Positions 49,828-57,263 of a DNA stretch of 59,107 nt are shown here, one piece after another. The DNA lies in NCBI GenBank assembly GCA_004297445.1, contig SCUK01000084.1:1-59107 (forward strand), in the 5' to 3' direction. Position numbers and translations under genes: made by a program. Position 1 is the stretch's first letter. The number at the start of each line of letters is the position of its first letter. This DNA is from Anaerolineae bacterium. Its GTDB lineage: Bacteria; Chloroflexota; Anaerolineae; Anaerolineales; UBA11579. Under the pieces are notes generated by a model, which saw only the letters and a list, made by a program, of their open reading frames with translations, was not told the origin of the DNA and ran no database searches.

Positions 49828-52800
49828 TAGGACCGGTCTCCTTCTCCGAGTCGCGGCAGCCCGTCTAGCGGAGTTGTCTCAAGCGTGATGCCGTGCAGAA
49901 CCAGGCCTTCGCTGGCCCCTGTCGGGCTGCTGTCCCAAACCTCGACGTCGATCGAGTTGCACTGCTGTTTTTCGAGTGTGTATTGATGCACGAACCGTTG
50001 GCCAGCTGCGCCCGTCTTGCCGACCGCGGTCGGAGTCTCGGTGTTCAGGCCGTCCGTGATGAAGCGCACATTCAGGAGGGCCGGCGGATCTGCTCCGCGC
50101 AACTCTCCGATCACCTGGATCCGATCGACACGGCCGTACCCGAGTAAACCGAACGGTCGGATCTGGCCAGTGCGCTGATGGGTCTCGGTGAAAGTGCCAG
50201 CCGGAGGCCCGAACGCCGTGTGGCTCTCTTGCCGCACCGGAACGCTGGATGCCAGGTTAGCCGCCACCGTGACCGCTCTTCCGTCGTGCTGACCAATGAG
50301 CGCGAGGCTATCGCTATCGATGGAGATCCACTTCTTTAGCGCTGTGTCCCACACCAGGGAGCGCCCGGCCGGTGTCCCTTCTGCGCCTACCGAAAACCGC
50401 GCAGTAGTCTCCCCGTCTCCGACCAGAGTTCCGGGGTCATTCACCAGGGCTGCCGACAGCACATTCGCTGCCATGTACGTTTGCACGTCGCGGCCCACGA
50501 ACACCGGCGGCCCGAACCCGCGCGGAAGCAGGTAGATCCCGCGCGCCGCCTGGAACATCCATCCGTCCTGAGTTTCGAGAATCGAATGATGCTCGACGCA
50601 CCCGACGTCAGTTGGAAGCCGTTGCGGAGCAGAGAACGAGCCAAACCCCTGGTCGTTCGGCCCGTCGCCGTTGACGATGTAGATCGACCGCTCGGAGAAT
50701 ACAATCAGCGCGCCATCGCCCCACTTGATTCCCGTGATGTCTTCCGGAAGATCGATTCTGAACGTCGCATCGTCCGGGAACTGTACCGGCTCACCGCGCA
50801 CGATCAGCTTGCTGAGAGCAACACGGCGAGGCTCTAGCAATCCGGCAAGCCAAACGCGATTGCCGCCGGTAGCCAAGTAGCGAGCAGCAGGCGGAATCAG
50901 ATTACCCAGGACACCTCCGAGCGTATACAAGATCTCCTGAGATGTTAGGGTCGTGTCGGCCAGAACATCCGTCAGCGTCACTACCGCGGCAGAGCTATTG
51001 GGGGCCGCATTTGCGCCGCTGATGTTCTTGCTCGCACGGTAGTAGGTGGTCCCTCCGGCCGCCGTACGGTACAGCACTACCTGGACGCCACCGGCGTCCA
51101 GTGTGGTTGGCTGAGTACCCTTTCCGGCCGCCAGCGTCGTTACTTTGACCTGCGCATTGTCCGAGGATCCCAGTGCAAGCGACGCTGGATCGCTGGGCTG
51201 GCTCCTGTGTCTTCGGCCCTGCGGATCGAACCATTCGAACGTGGCCGAATAATTGTACGTGCTGCCCGTCGCTCCGAAGCCGCCGGCTCCGGTCATCCGC
51301 TTTGCCTCGGTGATAACCGGATAGTGAACGAACCCAGATTCCGTCAGTTCCCCCATGTACTCGGAGATGAACCCGCCACCGAAGTGCACCGCTCCGTTCG
51401 CCTCTACAAAATCGCGTCGCGAGTAGAGTAGGTTGGATGTCCCTCCGATCCCATTCAGTGCGGCGTCATACCAGGAAACCGCCTTGACCGCGGTAAGGTC
51501 TCCGTTGATGCCAGCCGACGTAAGCGTCTGGCGCTGGTGCAGCACGTCGAGCAGCGGAACCAGATACTCGTTCGCGAGAATCACTACGCTAGGTTGGGCT
51601 GTTCGGCACGCCTGCGCTGCGGTAGCGACGAATCCAACGATCGGTGAGGCCGTCATCAGAACAGAGGGCGTGTCCGTTGCGGCCTTCGCCTCGCTGAGCA
51701 CGTCCAGCATCCAGTACGTGCGCTGATTCGTCCACCCGGTCGTACCGGTTAGGTCGTTGTCAGTGCAGAACCAGCAGCCGATCCGAACGTTGTTCACAAA
51801 GAACGGCCGCGAGGCGGGTACCATGTGCCAGAACTGCCCGGACGATGACGAAGCGCCACTACTTACGATGACGACCTTCGACTTCGTATACCGTGAATTC
51901 GTTCCGGCAGTCGTGTCGCTTCCGCCTGCGAGGACGAGCACCTGTGTAGCAGAGTATGGGAAAACCGCCGGGCATATGTCGAGCGTCGCGCTGAAGAGAG
52001 CGTTCGGTCCGACCAGCGTCGTAAGCGCGCCGTCGTAAGCGATATAAGACATCGCGTCGGAGGCATCGATATAGGCGATGAACACGCCGAACGTCCCGAC
52101 GCACATCGAGATCGCTTTGCACACGGTGTTCACGGTCGGAGTAGCCGTCGCCGTAACGGTTCCGTTGACGACGCGCTTGACTGTCAGCACAGTGGCGGAG
52201 CTCTGATAGACGACGTACCACGTGCTCCCACCGGCACCGGTAATTGCCGCATCGTAGACACTGGTAGCGGCTGATAGCGTACCGAGAGTGGTCGGACCTG
52301 CCAGCTCATACGTCGAGCTCGACACGGTGAAGTACCGCAGCGTTGTTGAATTGACAGATATCAGATAGATGGCCTCCGAGTATATAGCGCGCGTGTCGTG
52401 GCCAGCCACCTGCGCTGACTGGTAGAGTGGAGTGTTGTCTCCGGCGCGCACAGAGTAGCCGAAGTTTCCGGTGTTCGTGTCCCAGGTGTAGACTATCAGT
52501 GATCCGCTGTAGCAAACATCCGAGCGCACGATCGCGTCGGTCGTGCCGACATTCCACGAAACGATTGTGTCGGCGCGTTTTGGCAGGACTCTAGACATCC
52601 TCCCAGGAAGCAGCTTCGCAGAGAGTCCCGTGTTCGGCAGAACAATCAGCTGCGCATCCGCCGCAACGAATGGAACGCCCTGCCACTCTCCAACCGCGTT
52701 GGCTGTGCCCGTTGCGCCCACGAACGTCTCCGCCACCTGACCGTACTTCTTCGATGCTCGCCCAAGCTTTCGGTACCTGACGTTTGTTGCTTGGTACAGC

Positions 52801-52874
52801 CTGCCGCCGATGTGTGTCGGGTCGGTCGAGTCGCTAAGGCCAGGCTCGAACGGTATGTGGAGCAGGTCTGCCAT
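49827..52874 (-). CDS. Tail hub/nozzle-type protein (1015 aa)
   Basis: A 1015-residue beta-rich protein starting LLHIPFEPGLSDSTDPTHIGG, then VRYRKLGRASKKYGQ, with many short strands in the propeller style (for example IVFSERSIYIVNGDG near residue 730 and DQGFGSFSAPQRLPTDVG). It sits after the head-tail adaptor and before the ejection proteins, which is the T7 gp12 (nozzle) position. It probably forms the tail tip ring. TGATG coupling fixes the start at 52874. Confidence 0.75.
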   Translation of the reverse strand: MADLLHIPFEPGLSDSTDPTHIGGRLYQATNVRYRKLGRASKKYGQVAETFVGATGTANAVGEWQGVPFVAADAQLIVLPNTGLSAKLLPGRMSRVLPKRADTIVSWNVGTTDAIVRSDVCYSGSLIVYTWDTNTGNFGYSVRAGDNTPLYQSAQVAGHDTRAIYSEAIYLISVNSTTLRYFTVSSSTYELAGPTTLGTLSAATSVYDAAITGAGGSTWYVVYQSSATVLTVKRVVNGTVTATATPTVNTVCKAISMCVGTFGVFIAYIDASDAMSYIAYDGALTTLVGPNALFSATLDICPAVFPYSATQVLVLAGGSDTTAGTNSRYTKSKVVIVSSGASSSSGQFWHMVPASRPFFVNNVRIGCWFCTDNDLTGTTGWTNQRTYWMLDVLSEAKAATDTPSVLMTASPIVGFVATAAQACRTAQPSVVILANEYLVPLLDVLHQRQTLTSAGINGDLTAVKAVSWYDAALNGIGGTSNLLYSRRDFVEANGAVHFGGGFISEYMGELTESGFVHYPVITEAKRMTGAGGFGATGSTYNYSATFEWFDPQGRRHRSQPSDPASLALGSSDNAQVKVTTLAAGKGTQPTTLDAGGVQVVLYRTAAGGTTYYRASKNISGANAAPNSSAAVVTLTDVLADTTLTSQEILYTLGGVLGNLIPPAARYLATGGNRVWLAGLLEPRRVALSKLIVRGEPVQFPDDATFRIDLPEDITGIKWGDGALIVFSERSIYIVNGDGPNDQGFGSFSAPQRLPTDVGCVEHHSILETQDGWMFQAARGIYLLPRGFGPPVFVGRDVQTYMAANVLSAALVNDPGTLVGDGETTARFSVGAEGTPAGRSLVWDTALKKWISIDSDSLALIGQHDGRAVTVAANLASSVPVRQESHTAFGPPAGTFTETHQRTGQIRPFGLLGYGRVDRIQVIGELRGADPPALLNVRFITDGLNTETPTAVGKTGAAGQRFVHQYTLEKQQCNSIDVEVWDSSPTGASEGLVLHGITLETTPLDGLPRLGEGDRS

Positions 52875-53290
52875 CAGATCCAATACTCCACGCCGTCGAA
52901 GATCATGATCCCGACCAGCCCTACCGCCGCAGGAACAAACGCCAACGATGCAGCGCGGTTGACGGTCCCGCCGTCGTCGCAGCGAACGGTCAGCGTGTTA
53001 GACGCGCTGATGCGCGCGATGCCGATAGCGCGAGTGGACTGCGCGCGTCCAGCGCTAGCGATCCTGGGCAGCGTGATGACGATGCTTCCGGCCCGCGTGT
53101 CAGCGACAATGAACTCGCCAAACTTCGCCTGAGTGTCCTCGGTCGTGGTCCTGCGCGAGGTAAGGGGCGGGACACTGAGAGCGCGGAACGCACCCTCTAC
53201 GGCGTTGTCCATCCCCTGGAGCTCGCGCCGTAGCTCAGCCGCGTCCTGGGTCGAGAAGTCGCTCGACCGCTTATAGGGCGAGGCGCTCAT
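52874..53290 (-). CDS. Small virion protein
   Basis: A 138-residue protein: helical start (DAAELRRELQGMDNAVEGAF) then a beta domain (SIVITLPRIASAG, IGIARISASNTLTVRCDDGG, GLVGIMIFDGVEYW). Small proteins of this style between the adaptor and tail hub are often tail decorations. ATGA-coupled on the adaptor side. Confidence 0.68.
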   Translation of the reverse strand: MSASPYKRSSDFSTQDAAELRRELQGMDNAVEGAFRALSVPPLTSRRTTTEDTQAKFGEFIVADTRAGSIVITLPRIASAGRAQSTRAIGIARISASNTLTVRCDDGGTVNRAASLAFVPAAVGLVGIMIFDGVEYWI

Positions 53291-54012
53291 GGCGGCGGCA
53301 GCAGACGCGAACGGCCTACACCGCGCATCCGCGCTCCCATCGTGTCGCGTGCGACAACGGCACCACCGGCATGGGTTACTCGAGCCGTCATCCGCACGAT
53401 TTCGGCCCAGCGCTCATCCGCATAGGCCGAGGCGAGCGCGTACGCCTGAGGGAACTGGTCCCGGACAAACGCGCGCTTCACGACGTCCCAGACGATGTAG
53501 TCCTCCCATCCGGCGACGCCGTCGTAAGTGTCGCCGTCCGCAGACAGGTCGGCGAGCACGGGCAGGTACCAGACCACATACGTATACGCCGAGTCCGGTG
53601 CCGGTAGGATCGCGACCTTGTTCGTTTGGTAGTGCGCCCAGGCAACCGGAACTCCGGTTGTGCTCGGTCCGCCGTAGTCGCAGCGCGCCGAGAACGGCAC
53701 ATGCAGCAGAGAATTGGACTGGCTGTTGAGTGTGACGTCGATCCCGAACGTACGAACAAGGCTCGGACTGACCGCGCTCAGATCTAGCGTCTGGAAAGAG
53801 TACGGAGATGTAGCGCCAACACTGAACGTACCGGTTGAGGACGTCAGAAAATGGGCGCTACCCTCTGCGCTGATGCGCTCCCGAAACCGCTGAATCGCCT
53901 GGTTTATGAGACGATTCAGCGATGCGGGAGTATGGCGCAGCGTCGCGCCGACGATGTCAGCTTGCTGACTGACGTCGCTACGGAGAACCGCGAGCGTAAC
54001 ACTGCGAGCCAC
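53287..54012 (-). CDS. Head-tail adaptor (tail tubular A-like)
   Basis: A 241-residue protein with a helical frame (LNRLINQAIQRFRERI), a beta middle (TFSVGATSPYSFQTLDL, WAHYQTNKVAILPAP) and the recurrent phrase GWEDYIVWDVVKRAFVRDQ of podovirus adaptor/gatekeeper proteins. It would form the ring that joins portal to tail hub. It follows capsid genes and precedes the tail hub. Confidence 0.76.
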   Translation of the reverse strand: MARSVTLAVLRSDVSQQADIVGATLRHTPASLNRLINQAIQRFRERISAEGSAHFLTSSTGTFSVGATSPYSFQTLDLSAVSPSLVRTFGIDVTLNSQSNSLLHVPFSARCDYGGPSTTGVPVAWAHYQTNKVAILPAPDSAYTYVVWYLPVLADLSADGDTYDGVAGWEDYIVWDVVKRAFVRDQFPQAYALASAYADERWAEIVRMTARVTHAGGAVVARDTMGARMRGVGRSRLLPPP

Positions 54013-54018
54013 ACGTCT

Positions 54019-54291
54019 TTACTCCTTCTTGGCTTTGCTGCCAAAGATGAGCGCCAGGGTCCCGGGCTTTCCAGGACCCTTGCTCTTCGTTCCCATTCCC
54101 TTGTCCTTTTCCACGCAGGACCGGATGGCCTCTTTCAGCGCAGCGAGGCGATCCGCGGACCATTCCTGATCCGGGAACGCCTCGGAGATTGCGCTGGAGA
54201 ACTCGTCGCCGTAGTCCTCGGACCCTTCGACAGGATCCGAGGTATCCGGCTCTTCGTCTCCAACGCCCATCATGCTCTCGTCCATCGGCAT
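54019..54291 (-). CDS. Small acidic head-region protein
   Basis: A 90-residue protein with a very acidic N-terminal half (GDEEPDTSDPVEGSEDYGDEF), a helix (DRLAALKEAIRSCVEK) and a Lys-rich end. Unknown; perhaps an assembly chaperone or minor head protein. Confidence 0.66.
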   Translation of the reverse strand: MPMDESMMGVGDEEPDTSDPVEGSEDYGDEFSSAISEAFPDQEWSADRLAALKEAIRSCVEKDKGMGTKSKGPGKPGTLALIFGSKAKKE

Positions 54292-54297
54292 GGCGCC

Positions 54298-54729
54298 TCA
54301 GAACTTGGCAATCGGAGCGATGTACATCAGCAGCTTCGCCACTGACCCGCTCGTCGGGTTGTAGTTTCGAACACTTCCGCTCACGCCGACCGCTCCAGAA
54401 CCGATGAACTGGAATTGCTGCGTGATGTTGAACTTCGCGGTCCCGGAAGTCGGGAAATTCTCCGTGATGTTGATGTTGTAGGAATACCCGGTCGGCGACT
54501 GAATGTCCGGGTAGATGTCGCACTCGTGCGCGACCGGGTATCTGACGTCGTATGACCCAGTACCCGAGCGCGTGACTGTGACTCCCGGAATTCCGTATGC
54601 CGTTCCAACCTGGCCCGTCGTTCCCGTGAAGAAGATCTTCTCGCTCCCGACGAACGCATTTTGGCCCTTGGGCAGAACCGTCTTGAGCGGCCCTTGGTCG
54701 GTGTTCTGAAAGAGGGGATTGCTCGGCAT
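54298..54729 (-). CDS. Probable head decoration protein
   Basis: A 143-residue, beta-rich protein (FVGSEKIFFTGTTGQVGTAYG, SYDVRYPVAHECD, SYNINITENFPTSGTAKFNITQQF) located 13 bases after the major capsid gene. The position and fold type suggest capsid decoration. Confidence 0.66.
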   Translation of the reverse strand: MPSNPLFQNTDQGPLKTVLPKGQNAFVGSEKIFFTGTTGQVGTAYGIPGVTVTRSGTGSYDVRYPVAHECDIYPDIQSPTGYSYNINITENFPTSGTAKFNITQQFQFIGSGAVGVSGSVRNYNPTSGSVAKLLMYIAPIAKF

Positions 54730-54742
54730 CGGCGAACCCCTT

Positions 54743-55990
54743 TCAGGTCAGCGGTACGCGGCCGTTGTTCTTCGGTGCGTTGCAGGCGAGGATCGGATAG
54801 CTGATGAGCCGGAACTCGTAGTCCGTAGTGGTCGACTTCCTGAGCATGTCGAAGCCGTCCTCGTTCTGCGGGTGAATGAATTCGCCCATCGACGTGACCC
54901 ACCAGTTGTCCATTCGGAGCGCAAAGAACGTGCCCTTCGGACAGTGGCGGTCCGGATAGATCGGCACCCGCCCGCCCGTGGCCAGAACGTCGATCTTGCT
55001 GTAGCCGAACTTCGTCGTTTCGTCCGACAGCGCCCGCTGGCCCTTGGTGGCCATCAGGGTATCCAGCGTCGCGAAGTCCTCCGGGTTCATGAACCCGGCG
55101 GTCGGCATTTTCGCCTTGTATCGGCTCGACATGCGCGCGAGGAGGATCTTGATCCGTTCCTCGAACGACTTGCCGGCGATGTCGGCGGAGGTGACGCGGC
55201 ATCCGGCGTAACGCTGCGGGTCGGTCAGTCGCGTTGCCGCGGTGATTCCCCAGAGTGCAGCCGGGGTGTCAGTTGCCGTGATGTAAGCTTGGACGCCCTT
55301 GAGGATGACCGTGCCCTGATCGCCGAAGAAGTCCCCGGAGCGGAACAGGTAGTCAGAATCGGCGAACGACGTGATCGCGGCAGCGCTGGCCAGCGTGATA
55401 ACGCCGGTGGCACGATTTACAGCGGTCACGGTGGTGGTTCCAGCACGCTGAGTGTCGGTTGTCGCCGAGCCGTCGTTGGCCGACGCGGAGACAGTCATGC
55501 CGATTTCGAAGTTGGCCGTCTCCTCCGGGTTGGTGAGCGTGATGTCATTGGTCGCCGCCGAAGAGCGTTGACCGATGGATCCGCCGCCGTTGCCCCATGC
55601 GTAGAGGCTCAGGTTCTCGCCGGTCTGCTCGTACAGGCTGTCGATCTCGAGTTTCTTGTCCTCGAGGAACGCGCCGGGATTGGTCCGAGACGCCATCAGC
55701 GCCTTGTCACCAATCGCAACGACCCCGTAGTAGTCGCCGGCCGTGGTGTTCCACTTCGCCGTTCCTACGTTGTTCGCGTTGGTCTGGGCGGTAGAGAAGA
55801 CTCCAGCCTGTCCCTGCGGCAGCGTGGTGATGAGCGGGATTGGGTAAGCGTCACCGACCATGCCGGTGTCGCCCTTTTTGAGCAACATCCCAAGCAGGAC
55901 GTTGTCGGGGTAGATGAGTTTTTCGACGATGTCCGGATTGCCGTATCGCTCCTTAGCGATACCGTCGATCGTCGTGAGAGTTGATGCCAT
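54743..55990 (-). CDS. Major capsid protein
   Basis: A 415-residue protein with the features of a P22/HK97-type shell protein: N-arm (TTIDGIAKERYGNPDIVEKLIYP), GDTGMVGDAYPIPLI, a central Ig-like insertion rich in Thr/Ala (about 150-215), then FEERIKILLARMSSRYKAKMP, TAGFMNPEDFATL, GRVPIYPDRHCPKGTFFALRMDNW and a C-terminal strand. It follows the scaffold gene across a structured gap. It is probably the most abundant virion protein and a likely client of the GroES-like protein. Confidence 0.87.
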   Translation of the reverse strand: MASTLTTIDGIAKERYGNPDIVEKLIYPDNVLLGMLLKKGDTGMVGDAYPIPLITTLPQGQAGVFSTAQTNANNVGTAKWNTTAGDYYGVVAIGDKALMASRTNPGAFLEDKKLEIDSLYEQTGENLSLYAWGNGGGSIGQRSSAATNDITLTNPEETANFEIGMTVSASANDGSATTDTQRAGTTTVTAVNRATGVITLASAAAITSFADSDYLFRSGDFFGDQGTVILKGVQAYITATDTPAALWGITAATRLTDPQRYAGCRVTSADIAGKSFEERIKILLARMSSRYKAKMPTAGFMNPEDFATLDTLMATKGQRALSDETTKFGYSKIDVLATGGRVPIYPDRHCPKGTFFALRMDNWWVTSMGEFIHPQNEDGFDMLRKSTTTDYEFRLISYPILACNAPKNNGRVPLT

Positions 55991-56146
55991 GAGAGGTTCC
56001 TTGGATTTGCATTTCCAACCTCTCGGCTTACGGCGCCGGTCGCCACTCTCGGCTTACGATGCCGGGGAACGCTGGCGTTGCGGTGCCAGGACCACGCGCG
56101 ACTTCAGGGCGCCGGTTGCCTCACAGTACTAGCCTAGCATGACTCC
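55991..56146 (-). promoter_or_regulatory. Structured leader of the major capsid gene
   Basis: This 156-base gap is the longest between the portal and fibre genes. Next to the capsid ATG an 8-bp perfect stem (GAGAGGTT with AACCTCTC; 55991-55998 and 56017-56024) encloses the AAGGA ribosome site. Two 20-base direct repeats (56020-56039 and 56046-56065; 18 of 20 identical) lie behind it. It may tune capsid translation, or hold a promoter or RNA-processing site. No ORF is present. Confidence 0.5.
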
Positions 56147-57256
56147 TTAGGATTTTGCAATACGGCGCTTGGCTGCCTCCTCCTCGGCTGCAGCTTCTCT
56201 CAGTTGTCGAACGCCATCCTCGAACCACTCCTTCTCGGTTCGCTTGCCAGCTGCAGATGGGGCGGGTTTTTGCGCAGGATCCTTGACCGATGTACGCGGA
56301 GCCGGGCGCTTGAGATCCTTCACCACATCGTCCACTGGCTCATCTGCACCACCCGACGCGGCCGCTACTGCCTCGACCGCTGCGGTCGCTGCTGCTCCCC
56401 CGAACGCCTTCGCCAGCCGGGAGTAGAGGGTCTGCAGCTCGTCGCTCAGTGGCACGCGGGCACCCTTCATCGCCATCTTGATCGCTCGCTCGGGGGTGAC
56501 GGTCTTCTCTCCGTCCCAGTTCTCCTCTTGGATCCGGAACACCGCATTGATAAATCCCGGATCGTCGTGCATGGCGGAGACGAGCGGGTCTTTGCTGGCC
56601 TTCATCATGGCGGACAGCTCCGAGCGGTAGTTCGCGCGCTCGCGCTCCACGTGCGCCGCCCGTTCGCGCTCTGACGCCTCTTTACGCTCCTTCTCCTGCT
56701 GGACACGCCAGCGCTTCATCTCCTGAATTTCCTTGTAATTCGGGTCGGTTACCTTCGCGAGGATCTTGTTCTGGAGGTCGTCCCATCCCTTGTTTTCCTC
56801 ATCGATAGCGCGCGCCAAGGCCTCGTAATCGCCGGCCTCGTAGGCTTCAGCGATGGCCTGAGCCTTTTTCATCCGAGGTTCCCAGTCGGATCGCTCTTGC
56901 TCGAACGCCTTGCGCGCCTCCGCCACTTCGCGCTCCGCTGATTCGCGCAAAAACTTCGCATGCTCGCGCATAGCAACCCGCTCTCGGGTCGTGAGCATCT
57001 TGTTCTCGACCTCGAACCCGAGCTGTTTCGCTAGGTCCCGCAGCTGCTGCTCTGTCGGAGCCGGAGCAGCGGCCGCATCGTTGTCGTTGGCCGGCGCATC
57101 GTTGGCTGGCGCGCTGGCCAGCTTCACCTTTGCAGACTTGATTGCCTTGCCGATCTCCGTCTTGGCAACCGGTTCTGCCTTCGCTGCCGCCGTCGCATCA
57201 GCCGCAGGCGCTACGGGTGCGGCATTGGTCGTCGTGGGAGTTGCTTCATCAGCCAT
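56147..57256 (-). CDS. Scaffolding protein
   Basis: A 369-residue protein, Ala/Pro-rich at the N-terminus, then long charged helices (AKFLRESAEREVAEARKAFE; MKRWRVQQEKERKEASERER) and a basic, helical C-terminus (KEWFEDGVRQLREAAAEEEA). Composition and position between portal and capsid are typical. It would guide procapsid assembly and then leave. Confidence 0.82.
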   Translation of the reverse strand: MADEATPTTTNAAPVAPAADATAAAKAEPVAKTEIGKAIKSAKVKLASAPANDAPANDNDAAAAPAPTEQQLRDLAKQLGFEVENKMLTTRERVAMREHAKFLRESAEREVAEARKAFEQERSDWEPRMKKAQAIAEAYEAGDYEALARAIDEENKGWDDLQNKILAKVTDPNYKEIQEMKRWRVQQEKERKEASERERAAHVERERANYRSELSAMMKASKDPLVSAMHDDPGFINAVFRIQEENWDGEKTVTPERAIKMAMKGARVPLSDELQTLYSRLAKAFGGAAATAAVEAVAAASGGADEPVDDVVKDLKRPAPRTSVKDPAQKPAPSAAGKRTEKEWFEDGVRQLREAAAEEEAAKRRIAKS

Positions 57257-57263
57257 TGGTCGT

